This document shows positions 18,399 to 26,482 of a DNA stretch of 64,000 nt, one piece after another. The notes below the pieces were generated by a model, which was given only the letters and a program-made list of their open reading frames with translations, made no database searches and was not told the origin of the DNA. This stretch comes from Pseudomonas sp. SCB32. GTDB taxonomy: Bacteria; Pseudomonadota; Gammaproteobacteria; Pseudomonadales; Pseudomonadaceae. A program made the translations under genes and the position numbers. Numbering within the stretch: the stretch's first letter is position 1; every line of letters starts with the position of its first letter. Location: contig NZ_CP045118.1 in the NCBI RefSeq assembly GCF_009189165.1, positions 4,340,001 to 4,404,000 of the forward strand, in the 5' to 3' direction.

Positions 18399-19319
18399 TC
18401 ATGGACGGGATGTTATCAGGCGGGCCGCCCCCGGCTCCAGCCAACGCTCTGCATCGATCGGCAGGTTGTTGATCAGGAAGTCGAGGAAAGCCTTCACCTT
18501 CATCGCCTGGAAACGCCGCGACGGGTAGACCGCGTAGAGCTCACCGACCGGCAGTTGCACCTGCGGCAGCACGCGCACCAGGCTGCCGCTGGCCAGTTGT
18601 TCGTCGACGATCAGCTCCGGCAACGAGGCGATCCCGGCGCCGGACAGCACTGCCTCGCGGGCGAAGGTGATGTTGTTGCACGACAGCACCCGATGGCAGG
18701 GAATGCTCTCCCCGCTCAGAGGCCAGTAGCGCTGGGAGTCGGCCTGCAGCAGCACCGCGCGATGGCCGGCCAGCTCCTCGACCTGCTGCGGCTGGCCGTG
18801 CAGCCTCAGGTATTCCGGACTGGCACACAGGCAGCGGTTGGTAATCAGCATGCGCCGGGCAATCAGCGTGGAGTCTTCCGGCTGGCCGACCATGATGACG
18901 ATGTCCACGCCCTCCTCCAGCGGATCGACGCTGCGCGAGGTCAGCTCGACCTCGGCGCTGATCTGTGGATAAAGCCGCATGAAGTCGCCCAGCACCTTCG
19001 CCAGGTACATCTGCCCGAACTCGATGGGTGCAGTGATGCGCAACAACCCCGAAGGCGCCTGCTGCAACTGCATCACGGCCTGCTCGGCTTCGGCGAAGTC
19101 GTGCATGATCTGCCGGCAACGCTCGTAGTAGGCCTGCCCCACCTCGGTCAGGCGCAACTTGCGGGTGGTGCGGTTGAGCAGCCGCACGCCGAGGCGCTCT
19201 TCGAGCAGGACGATGCGCCGGCTCACCGTGGATTTCTGCATGCCCAGGCTCTGCGCGGCCTGGGTGAAACTGTGCAGCTCCACGACACGGGTGAAGATCA
19301 GCGCATCATCCAACCCCAT
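18399..19319 (-). CDS. LysR-family regulator (AaeR-like group) next to efflux genes
   Basis: A 306-residue LysR regulator with HTH region [20 protein letters not shown] at about residues 12-31 and [14 protein letters not shown], typical of the large group that controls divergent oxidoreductase or efflux genes. It faces the EmrA/EmrB-like pair across a 109-bp spacer, so it probably regulates that pump in response to an unknown compound. gltX follows 49 bp downstream on the same strand. Confidence 0.9.
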   Translation of the reverse strand: MGLDDALIFTRVVELHSFTQAAQSLGMQKSTVSRRIVLLEERLGVRLLNRTTRKLRLTEVGQAYYERCRQIMHDFAEAEQAVMQLQQAPSGLLRITAPIEFGQMYLAKVLGDFMRLYPQISAEVELTSRSVDPLEEGVDIVIMVGQPEDSTLIARRMLITNRCLCASPEYLRLHGQPQQVEELAGHRAVLLQADSQRYWPLSGESIPCHRVLSCNNITFAREAVLSGAGIASLPELIVDEQLASGSLVRVLPQVQLPVGELYAVYPSRRFQAMKVKAFLDFLINNLPIDAERWLEPGAARLITSRP

Positions 19320-19428
19320 GATTGTTCCCTATAAGCAACAAAGTTTCCGAAGTGTAGCGGCTACGTGCCGCCACGGAACACTGTTACATTGGCAAACATT
19401 TTTCCGTCAACCAAACGCTCGTTTAACT

Positions 19429-20463
19429 ATGCCTGCCCAACTGCAACGTCGCCTGACCGTGTTCCTTGCCATCCTCGCAGTGGTCGCCCTCGCCTTCCTG
19501 GCGCGCTGGTACTTCATCGGCCGCTTCGTCGAGACGACCGATAACGCCTACGTGCAGGGCGAGATCACCCGCATCGCCAGCCAGCTCGGCGCACGCGTCG
19601 ACGAAGTGCTGGTGCAGGACAACCAGCACGTGGAGAAAGGCCAACTGCTGGTGAAGCTCGAAGCCGACGACTTCAAGCTCGCCCTGGACCGCGCCAAGGC
19701 CACCCTGGCCACCCGCGAGGCGGAACTGGAGCAGGCACGCAGCAAGCTCAAGGGCCAGTCGAGCAACATCGCCGCCAGCGAAGCCGACGTGAACGCCAGC
19801 CAGGCCACCCTCGGCCGCGCCGAAGTCGACCTGGGCCGCGCCCAGGCGCTGCGCGGCCCGGGCTACGTCTCGGAAGAGCGCGTCACCACCCTCACCGCCG
19901 ACTCCCGTGTCGCCCGCTCGCAAGTGGCCAAGGCCCAGGCCGACCTGCAGGCCCAGCGCGTGCAGCGCGACACTCTGGGCACCGACGTCCAGCGCCTGCA
20001 AGCGCAGATCGAGAGCGCCCGCGCCGATGTCACCCAGGCCGAACTCAACCTGGCCCGCACCGAAGTCCGCGCCCCGGTGAGCGGCCTGGTCGGCCAGCGC
20101 AACGCCCGCATCGGCCAGTACGTGCAGGTCGGCACCCAGTTGCTGTCGCTGGTGCCGGACGGTGGCATCTGGATCCAGGCCAACTTCAAGGAAACCCAGA
20201 TCGGCAAGATGCGCCCGGGCCAGAAAGCACGCCTGGTGTTCGACTCCTTCCCCGACACGCCCATCGAAGGCGAAGTGCAGAGCCTGTTCGCCGCTTCCGG
20301 CGCCCAGTTCAGCCTGCTGCCGCCGGACAACGCGACCGGCAACTTCACCAAGGTCGTGCAGCGCATTCCGGTGAAAATCACCTTCGCCGATGAAAACCCG
20401 CTCAAGGGCCTGATCCGTCCGGGCATGTCCGTCGATGCCGAGGTCGAGTTGAGTGTCCGCTGA
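19429..20463 (+). CDS. EmrA/HlyD-family periplasmic adaptor of an efflux pump
   Basis: A 344-residue membrane-fusion protein. One N-terminal anchor (about residues 8-28) is followed by TTDNAYVQGEITRIASQLGARV, the lipoyl-like half-motif of EmrA proteins, a long coiled-coil hairpin at about 75-200, and a beta-barrel with APVSGLVGQRNARIGQYV. It should link an inner-membrane transporter to an outer-membrane channel. The EmrB-like gene overlaps its end by 11 bp. No outer-membrane TolC partner is nearby. The ATG at 19429 was chosen at MPAQLQRR; the reading frame also extends upstream into the LysR gene's antisense. Confidence 0.93.
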   Translation: MPAQLQRRLTVFLAILAVVALAFLARWYFIGRFVETTDNAYVQGEITRIASQLGARVDEVLVQDNQHVEKGQLLVKLEADDFKLALDRAKATLATREAELEQARSKLKGQSSNIAASEADVNASQATLGRAEVDLGRAQALRGPGYVSEERVTTLTADSRVARSQVAKAQADLQAQRVQRDTLGTDVQRLQAQIESARADVTQAELNLARTEVRAPVSGLVGQRNARIGQYVQVGTQLLSLVPDGGIWIQANFKETQIGKMRPGQKARLVFDSFPDTPIEGEVQSLFAASGAQFSLLPPDNATGNFTKVVQRIPVKITFADENPLKGLIRPGMSVDAEVELSVR

Positions 20464-22012
20464 TTCCCTGGTACGGCCGGTCGGGGAACCGACCCGCCGC
20501 GACTGGATCGCTGTCTTCAGCGCCATGCTCGGCGCCTTCATGGCGGTCCTCGACATCCAGATCACCAACTCCTCGCTGAAAGACATCCAGGGCGCGCTGG
20601 CCGCCACCCTGGAGGAAGGCTCGTGGATTTCCACCTCCTACCTGGTGGCGGAAATCATCATGATCCCGCTCACCGCCTGGCTGGTGCAGTTGCTCTCGGC
20701 CCGGCGGCTGGCCTGGATGATCTCCACCGGTTTCCTGTTCTCCTCCCTGCTCTGCTCCTTCGCCTGGAACCTGGAGAGCATGATCGTCTTCCGCGCCATG
20801 CAGGGTTTCACCGGTGGCGCGTTGATCCCACTGGCCTTCACCCTGGCACTGATCAAGCTGCCGGAGCACCACCGCCCCAAAGGCATGGCGCTGTTCGCCA
20901 TCACCGCCACCTTCGCGCCCTCCATCGGCCCGACCCTGGGCGGCTGGCTGACCGAGAACTTCGGCTGGGAGTACATCTTCTACATCAACATCCCGCCGGG
21001 CCTGCTGATGATCGCCGGCCTGCTCTACGGGCTGGAGAAGAAGCCGCCGCACTGGGAGCTGCTGAAGAGCACCGACTATGCCGGCATCGTCACCATGGCC
21101 ATCGGCCTGGGCTGCCTGCAGGTGTTCCTGGAGGAAGGTCACCGCAAGGACTGGCTGGAATCCAACTTGATCGTCAGCCTGGGCAGCATTGCCCTGGTCA
21201 GCCTGATCCTCTTCGTGATCCTGCAGACCTCACGCCCCAATCCGCTGATCAACCTGGGAATCCTGCGCAACCGCAACTTCGGCCTGTCGAGCATTTCCAG
21301 CATCGGACTGGGAATGGGACTGTATGGCTCGATCTATGTGCTGCCGCTGTATCTCGCGCAAATCCAGGGCTACAACGCCATGCAGATTGGCGAGGTGATC
21401 ATGTGGATGGGCGTGCCGCAGCTGTTCCTCATCCCGCTGATTCCCAAGCTGATGAAGATCATCGAGCCGCGTCTGCTCTGTGCGCTGGGTTTCGGCCTGT
21501 TCGGCCTGGCCAGCTTCAGCTCCGGCGTGCTCAATCCGGACTTCGCCGGCCCGCAGTTCAACCAGATCCAGCTACTGCGCGCCCTCGGCCAGCCGATGGT
21601 GATGGTCACTATCTCGCTGATCGCCACGGTCTATCTGCAACCGCAGGACGCCGGCTCCGCCTCCAGCCTGTTCAACATCCTGCGTAACCTTGGCGGCGCC
21701 ATCGGCATCGCTCTTCTGGCGACCCTGCTCGATAGCCGAGCCAAGGTCTACTACGACTACCTGCGCGAAGCGGTGGTGCCGGTGAACGGCGCGGTGGACG
21801 AGCGCCTGGCGCAACTGACCGCACAACTGGGCACCCAGCAGGCGGCACTGGGCAAGCTGAGCGAGATCGTCCACCAGCAGGCGGCGATCATGGCCTACAA
21901 CGACGCTTTCCACGCCATCGGCATCGTCCTGGCGGTGAGCATGGTGGCAGTGCTGCTGACCCGTTCGCTACCGGCGGGTGCAGGTGCCGGGGCGGGAGCC
22001 GGGGCGCACTAA
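20453..22012 (+). CDS. EmrB/QacA-family (DHA2) MFS drug efflux transporter
   Basis: A 519-residue major facilitator with about 14 membrane helices. Typical DHA2 signatures are LDIQITNSSLKDIQGAL near the start, GWLTENFGWEYIFYINIP (motif C region) and a C-terminal Ala/Gly-rich tail. The GTG start at 20453 overlaps emrA-like stop by 11 bp, so translation is coupled. Together they form a proton-driven tripartite efflux pump candidate. Confidence 0.92.
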   Translation: MSADSLVRPVGEPTRRDWIAVFSAMLGAFMAVLDIQITNSSLKDIQGALAATLEEGSWISTSYLVAEIIMIPLTAWLVQLLSARRLAWMISTGFLFSSLLCSFAWNLESMIVFRAMQGFTGGALIPLAFTLALIKLPEHHRPKGMALFAITATFAPSIGPTLGGWLTENFGWEYIFYINIPPGLLMIAGLLYGLEKKPPHWELLKSTDYAGIVTMAIGLGCLQVFLEEGHRKDWLESNLIVSLGSIALVSLILFVILQTSRPNPLINLGILRNRNFGLSSISSIGLGMGLYGSIYVLPLYLAQIQGYNAMQIGEVIMWMGVPQLFLIPLIPKLMKIIEPRLLCALGFGLFGLASFSSGVLNPDFAGPQFNQIQLLRALGQPMVMVTISLIATVYLQPQDAGSASSLFNILRNLGGAIGIALLATLLDSRAKVYYDYLREAVVPVNGAVDERLAQLTAQLGTQQAALGKLSEIVHQQAAIMAYNDAFHAIGIVLAVSMVAVLLTRSLPAGAGAGAGAGAH

Positions 22013-22037
22013 GCGCCCTCGTGCCACAACAATCGTT

Positions 22038-22119
22038 GTAGGAGCGAGCTTGCTCGCGAACCCCGTTTCACGCCGGAATCTCAGGGTGCAGTGCGGTTCT
22101 CGAGCAAGCTCGCTCCTAC
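22038..22119. repeat. REP/BIME-like inverted repeat 2
   Basis: Arms 22038-22061 and 22096-22119 match repeat 1 with one change (CTCGAG for CGCGAG). It lies between the convergent efflux gene and uvrB. Confidence 0.85.
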
Positions 22120-22166
22120 GAAAAGCCGTCCTGGCCGGTACTCGCCAACCGGCTCCCCCCCGCCAC

Positions 22167-24182
22167 TCAGCCCATCGACACCATCCGATCGCGCAGCTTG
22201 CCGATCTCGTCGCGCACCCCGGCCGCGGCCTCGAACTCCAGGTCGCGGGCCAGCTGGTACATGCGCTCTTCCAGCTGCTTGATGCGCTTGGCGACCTCGT
22301 CCGGCGTGCGCAGCTCGTTCTCGTATCGGCCACTCTCCTCCGCCACTTTGGCCAGGCTACGGCGCTTGCCCTTGGCGCCCGGCACCACCGCGCCTTCGAG
22401 GATGTCCTTGATGTCCTTCTTCACGCCCCTGGGCACGATGCCGTGCTTGGCGTTGAACTCCAGCTGCCTGGTGCGGCGGCGCTCGGTCTCGTTGATCGCC
22501 CGCTGCATTGAGCCGGTCATGTTGTCGGCGTAGAGGATCGCCTTGCCGTGCAGGTTTCGCGCGGCGCGGCCGATGGTCTGGATCAGCGAGCGCTCGGAAC
22601 GCAGGAAGCCTTCCTTGTCCGCATCGAGGATCGCCACCAGCGCCACCTCGGGCATGTCCAGGCCCTCGCGCAGCAGGTTGATCCCCACCAGCACGTCGAA
22701 GGCGCCGGCGCGCAGATCGCGGATGATCTCCACCCGCTCCACGGTATCGATGTCCGAGTGCAGGTAGCGCACCCGCACGTCGTGATCACCCAGGTAGTCG
22801 GTGAGGTCCTCGGCCATGCGCTTGGTCAGGGTGGTGACCAGCACACGCTGATCCTCGGCCACGCGCAGGCGGATTTCCGAGAGCAGGTCGTCCACCTGGG
22901 TGGTCGCCGGGCGGATTTCCACTTCCGGGTCGACCAGGCCGGTGGGACGCACCACCTGCTCGACCACCCGCCCGGCATGCTGGGCTTCATAGGGGCCGGG
23001 GGTCGCCGAGACGAAGATGGTCTGCGGGCTGATCGCCTCCCATTCCTCGAAGCGCAGCGGGCGGTTATCCAGCGCCGAGGGTAGGCGGAAGCCGTATTCC
23101 ACCAGGGTTTCCTTTCGCGAGCGGTCGCCCTTGTACATGGCGCCAACCTGGGGAACGCTGACGTGGGATTCGTCGATCACCAGCAGCGAGTTGGCCGGCA
23201 GGTAGTCGTAGAGGGTCGGCGGCGGCTCGCCGGGACCACGCCCGGACAGGTAGCGCGAGTAGTTCTCGATGCCATTGCAGTAGCCCAGCTCGAGGATCAT
23301 CTCCAGGTCGAAGCGGGTGCGCTGCTCCAGGCGCTGGGCTTCCACCAGCTTGTTGTTGGTGCGCAGGTACTCCAGGCGCACCTTGAGCTCGGCCTTGATG
23401 TGTTCCACCGCCTCCAGCAGCGTTTCCCGCGGGGTGACGTAGTGGCTCTTGGGGTAGAAGGTGAAGCGCGGCAGCTTGGTGATCACCTCGCCGGTGAGCG
23501 GATCGAAGGCGGCGATGTTCTCCACCTCGTCGTCGAACAGCTCGACGCGGATCGCTTCCAGGTCCGATTCCGCCGGGAAGATGTCGATGACGTCGCCGCG
23601 CACGCGGAAGGTGGCGCGGGCGAAGTCCATGTCGTTGCGGGTGTACTGCAGGCTGGTCAGGCGGCGCAGCAGCTCGCGCTGGTCCATCTTGTCGCCACGA
23701 TCCAGGTGCAGCACCATCTTCAGGTAGGACGCCGGGTCGCCCAAGCCGTAGATCGACGACACGGTGCAGACGATGATGGCGTCCTCGCGCTCCAGCAGCG
23801 CCTTGGTCGCCGACAGCCGCATCTGCTCGATGTGGTCGTTGATCGAAGAATCCTTCTCGATATAGGTATCGGAGGACGGCACGTAGGCTTCGGGCTGGTA
23901 GTAGTCGTAGTAGGAGACGAAGTACTCCACCGCGTTGTTCGGGAAGAAGGTCTTGAACTCACCGTAGAGCTGCGCGGCCAGGGTCTTGTTCGGCGCCAGG
24001 ATCATGGTCGGGCGCTGCACCTGGGCAATGACATTGGCGATGCTGAAGGTCTTGCCGGAGCCGGTCACCCCCAGCAGCGTCTGGTGCGACAGGCCTGCTT
24101 CCAGCCCTTCCACCATCTGTCGGATGGCTTCCGGCTGATCGCCGGCGGGCTCGAAGCGCGAATCCAGCTGGAATAACGACAT
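22167..24182 (-). CDS. uvrB: Excinuclease ABC subunit B
   Basis: UvrB verifies DNA damage and recruits UvrC in nucleotide-excision repair. The 671-residue length is standard. It has Walker [11 protein letters not shown], the beta-hairpin region [20 protein letters not shown], helicase motifs ([11 protein letters not shown]) and a C-terminal UVR domain ([19 protein letters not shown]). It is monocistronic. I see no CTGT-N8-ACAG LexA box in the 180 bp upstream. Confidence 0.98.
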   Translation of the reverse strand: MSLFQLDSRFEPAGDQPEAIRQMVEGLEAGLSHQTLLGVTGSGKTFSIANVIAQVQRPTMILAPNKTLAAQLYGEFKTFFPNNAVEYFVSYYDYYQPEAYVPSSDTYIEKDSSINDHIEQMRLSATKALLEREDAIIVCTVSSIYGLGDPASYLKMVLHLDRGDKMDQRELLRRLTSLQYTRNDMDFARATFRVRGDVIDIFPAESDLEAIRVELFDDEVENIAAFDPLTGEVITKLPRFTFYPKSHYVTPRETLLEAVEHIKAELKVRLEYLRTNNKLVEAQRLEQRTRFDLEMILELGYCNGIENYSRYLSGRGPGEPPPTLYDYLPANSLLVIDESHVSVPQVGAMYKGDRSRKETLVEYGFRLPSALDNRPLRFEEWEAISPQTIFVSATPGPYEAQHAGRVVEQVVRPTGLVDPEVEIRPATTQVDDLLSEIRLRVAEDQRVLVTTLTKRMAEDLTDYLGDHDVRVRYLHSDIDTVERVEIIRDLRAGAFDVLVGINLLREGLDMPEVALVAILDADKEGFLRSERSLIQTIGRAARNLHGKAILYADNMTGSMQRAINETERRRTRQLEFNAKHGIVPRGVKKDIKDILEGAVVPGAKGKRRSLAKVAEESGRYENELRTPDEVAKRIKQLEERMYQLARDLEFEAAAGVRDEIGKLRDRMVSMG

Positions 24183-24297
24183 GGGAACCTCGCATTGACG
24201 TGTGACGCTTCGGTCGCCAAAGCGTCATACCAGTCGAAAAGCATGCGCGATAACTCGCAGCCTGCCATAGAGGCCTATATAATACCGGCCCGTCGAC

Positions 24298-24328
24298 GCA
24301 ACCCCCAGCGCCGTGAGCGGGGGGTTGC
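24298..24328 (+). promoter_or_regulatory. Hairpin in the aminotransferase leader
   Basis: GCAACCCCC and GGGGGTTGC form a 9-bp stem 37 bp before the aminotransferase ATG. No T-tract follows, so a leader structure is more likely than a terminator. Role unknown. Confidence 0.35.
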
Positions 24329-24365
24329 AATTGCACTTCACTCCCGCCTTAGAGCTGCTGCCAAA

Positions 24366-25562
24366 ATGAGTCTGTTCTCCGCTGTCGAAATGGCCCCTCG
24401 CGACCCCATCCTGGGCCTGAACGAAGCTTTCAACGCCGATACCCGTCCGGGCAAGATCAACCTGGGCGTTGGTGTGTACTACAACGAGGAAGGCCGTCTC
24501 CCGTTGCTGCGCGCCGTCCAGGCCGCGGAGAAGGCCCGCATCGAGGCCCACGCTCCGCGCGGCTACCTGCCGATCGAAGGCATCGCCGCCTACGATTCGG
24601 GCGTGCAGAAGCTGCTGTTCGGGGCTGACTCCGAGCTGCTGGCCGAAGGCCGCGTGGTGACCACCCAGGCCGTCGGCGGTACCGGCGCGCTGAAGACCGG
24701 CGCCGACTTCCTCAAGCGCCTGCTGCCCAACGCCACCGTCGCCATCAGCGACCCGAGCTGGGAAAACCACCGCGCCCTGTTCGAAGCCGCCGGTTTCCCG
24801 GTGCAGAACTACCGCTACTACGACGCCGCCACTAACGGCGTGAACCGTGCCGGCCTGCTGGAAGACCTGAACGCCCTGCCCTCGCAGTCCATCGTTGTGC
24901 TGCACGCCTGCTGCCACAACCCGACCGGCGTCGACCTGACCATGGACGACTGGAAGCAGGTCCTGGACGTACTCAAGGCCAAGGGCCACGTGCCCTTCCT
25001 CGACATCGCCTACCAGGGCTTCGGTGACGGCATCGACGAAGACGCCTCCGCCGTGCGCCTGTTCGCCAAGTCGGGCCTGAACTTCTTCGTTTCCAGCTCC
25101 TTCTCCAAGTCGTTCTCGCTGTACGGCGAGCGCGTCGGCGCCCTGTCGGTCGTGACCAACAGCCGCGAGGAGTCGACCCGCGTCCTGTCCCAGGTCAAGC
25201 GCGTAATCCGCACCAACTACTCCAACCCGCCGACCCACGGTGCCAGCGTCGTCGCCGCCGTGCTGAACAGCCCGGAACTGCGTGCGGTCTGGGAAGAAGA
25301 ACTGGGCGAAATGCGCACCCGCATCCGCGCCATGCGCGTAGCCATGGTCGAGCAACTGGCCGCCCTGGGCGCCAAGCGTGACTTCGGCTTCGTTGCCCAG
25401 CAGCGCGGCATGTTCTCCTACTCCGGCCTGACCGCCGAGCAGGTAGAACGCCTGAAGAACGAGTTCGGCATCTACGCCGTCGGCACCGGCCGTATCTGCG
25501 TCGCCGCGCTGAACAACGGCAACCTGGACACCGTTACCCGCGCCATCGTCCAAGTGCTGTAA
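24366..25562 (+). CDS. Class I aromatic/aspartate aminotransferase
   Basis: A 398-residue PLP enzyme of the AspC/TyrB fold, transferring amino groups between aspartate or aromatic amino acids and 2-oxoglutarate. The N-terminus MSLFSAVEMAPRDPILGLNE, the CHNPTG substrate/PLP site, SSSFSKSFSLYGERVG with PLP lysine K248 and the conserved C-terminal Arg region are all present. The ATG at 24366 was taken; an upstream extension has no family sequence. It corresponds to the aminotransferase that follows uvrB in P. aeruginosa. Whether it is closest to TyrB or AspC cannot be settled by eye. Confidence 0.94.
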   Translation: MSLFSAVEMAPRDPILGLNEAFNADTRPGKINLGVGVYYNEEGRLPLLRAVQAAEKARIEAHAPRGYLPIEGIAAYDSGVQKLLFGADSELLAEGRVVTTQAVGGTGALKTGADFLKRLLPNATVAISDPSWENHRALFEAAGFPVQNYRYYDAATNGVNRAGLLEDLNALPSQSIVVLHACCHNPTGVDLTMDDWKQVLDVLKAKGHVPFLDIAYQGFGDGIDEDASAVRLFAKSGLNFFVSSSFSKSFSLYGERVGALSVVTNSREESTRVLSQVKRVIRTNYSNPPTHGASVVAAVLNSPELRAVWEEELGEMRTRIRAMRVAMVEQLAALGAKRDFGFVAQQRGMFSYSGLTAEQVERLKNEFGIYAVGTGRICVAALNNGNLDTVTRAIVQVL

Positions 25563-25568
25563 AAAATA

Positions 25569-25608
25569 AGGGGAAGTCGTCGCAACAATGTTGACTTCCC
25601 CTTTTTAA
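25569..25608 (+). terminator. Terminator of the aminotransferase gene
   Basis: AAGGGGAAGTC and GACTTCCCCTT form an 11-bp stem followed by TTT. Its right arm also contains the -35 region of the tRNA-Asn promoter. Confidence 0.87.
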
Positions 25609-25619
25609 TCAGTAAGATA
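25592..25619 (+). promoter_or_regulatory. Sigma70 promoter of tRNA-Asn
   Basis: TTGACT (25592-25597) and TAAGAT (25614-25619) are 16 nt apart, followed by the same kind of CGCCCCG discriminator as the tRNA-Glu/Ala promoter. The -35 box is inside the terminator stem of the upstream gene. Confidence 0.72.
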
Positions 25620-25630
25620 CGCCCCGTTGT

Positions 25631-25706
25631 TCCGCGATAGCTCAGTCGGTAGAGCAAATGACTGTTAATCATTGGGTCCCTGGTTCGAGTCCAGGTCGCG
25701 GAGCCA
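25631..25706 (+). tRNA. tRNA-Asn (GUU)
   Basis: A 76-nt cloverleaf: acceptor TCCGCGA/TCGCGGA, anticodon arm ATGAC-TGTTAAT-CATTG with GUU, T-arm GGTTCGAGTCC and encoded GCCA. The neighbouring 3' sequence is repeated 144 bp downstream, described separately. Confidence 0.97.
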
Positions 25707-25712
25707 AAATTC

Positions 25713-25743
25713 AAAGCCCTCGGCACATGCCGGGGGCTTTTTT
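25713..25743 (+). terminator. Terminator of tRNA-Asn
   Basis: AAAGCCCTCGGCA and TGCCGGGGGCTTT form a 13-bp stem (one T-G wobble) with a 2-nt loop and run into TTT. Confidence 0.85.
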
Positions 25744-25829
25744 ATTGGGCCTCTGGACTCTCACCAGGGACTGCGTCCCAGGTGATTCCCCCTTCGGGGC
25801 CGCGCTGAAGCGCGTTCGGCTGACGCCGT

Positions 25830-25893
25830 CGAGTCCAGGTAGCGAAGCCAAAATTCGAAGCCCTCGGCATATGCCGGGGGCTTTTTTATTGGG
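25830..25893 (+). repeat. Partial copy of tRNA-Asn 3' end with its terminator
   Basis: This 64-bp segment matches 25686-25749 with 60 of 64 identical bases and no gaps, shifted by 144 bp. It holds the last 21 bases of tRNA-Asn (T-arm 3' half, acceptor and GCCA, with two changes) and a second copy of the terminator. No 5' tRNA half is present, so it is not a functional tRNA gene. Confidence 0.88.
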
Positions 25894-25899
25894 GCAAGA

Positions 25900-25924
25900 A
25901 AAAGCCGGTCATCGACCGGCTTTT
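25900..25924. terminator. Terminator downstream of comEA
   Basis: AAAAGCCGGTC and GACCGGCTTTT form an 11-bp stem with a 3-nt loop and T-runs on both sides, 19 bp past the comEA stop. Confidence 0.87.
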
Positions 25925-25942
25925 CCTGCCACCTGGCAAGGC

Positions 25943-26290
25943 TCAGAGCGAAATCCTGTCCCGATTCTTGTCCAGGGTTCCCTTGCCAATCCCCTTCACC
26001 TCCAGAAGCTGGTCGACGCTCGTGAACGGGCCGTTGGCCGTACGGTAATCGATGATCGCTTGCGCCTTGACCTTGCCAATGCCTTTCAGCGACTTCTGCA
26101 ACTCTTCCGCGTCCGCGGAGTTGATATTGACAGTGGTGGCCTGCGCGGCCGACGCCTTGCTGGCGGGCGCGGTGGACTCGACGGCAGGCGTCGCAACGGG
26201 CTGAGGCGTGGTGGCGGCACTGGTGACGCCAGCGAAGGAAAGGCTGGCCAACAGGATGATGCTTGCGATGGAAAGCAGGCTCTTCTTCAT
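25943..26290 (-). CDS. ComEA-family helix-hairpin-helix DNA-binding protein
   Basis: A 115-residue secreted protein. A signal peptide covers about residues 1-24 (MKKSLLSIASIILLASLSFAG), then an Ala/Pro/Thr-rich linker, and a ComEA helix-hairpin-helix domain at about 52-115 (VNINSADAEELQKSLKGIG and LLEVKGIGKGTLDKNRDRI). It should bind DNA in the periplasm, as in uptake systems. It is the usual neighbour of wbpM in Pseudomonas. Confidence 0.92.
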   Translation of the reverse strand: MKKSLLSIASIILLASLSFAGVTSAATTPQPVATPAVESTAPASKASAAQATTVNINSADAEELQKSLKGIGKVKAQAIIDYRTANGPFTSVDQLLEVKGIGKGTLDKNRDRISL

Positions 26291-26313
26291 GGATCGTTCC
26301 TTGACGTATCAGA

Positions 26314-26345
26314 TTTCAAGGCGGCGCCATTGCGCCGCCTTGAAA
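26314..26345. terminator. Hairpin between comEA and wbpM
   Basis: TTTCAAGGCGGCGC and its exact complement form a 14-bp stem with a 4-nt loop between wbpM and the comEA start. The A/T-rich stem base fits a terminator for the minus-strand wbpM transcript. Confidence 0.75.
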
Positions 26346-26482
26346 ACATATCGCCAGGAATGCCCGTGAAAACGCCGGTTTAAAGAGTCGGCGGCAGTTT
26401 CCGCCAACGCCGACAGATCACAAGGAAAGGACTGACAATGCACGCAGATGCGGCTCTTCCGCCGTCTGCTAGGAACCCGCGA

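Noticed and set aside
24183..24365. Possible LexA box upstream of uvrB
   Set aside because: No CTGT-N8-ACAG or close variant could be found.
25751..25829. Second tRNA gene between the tRNA-Asn copies
   Set aside because: Only a 3' fragment exists; no D-arm or anticodon arm can be drawn.
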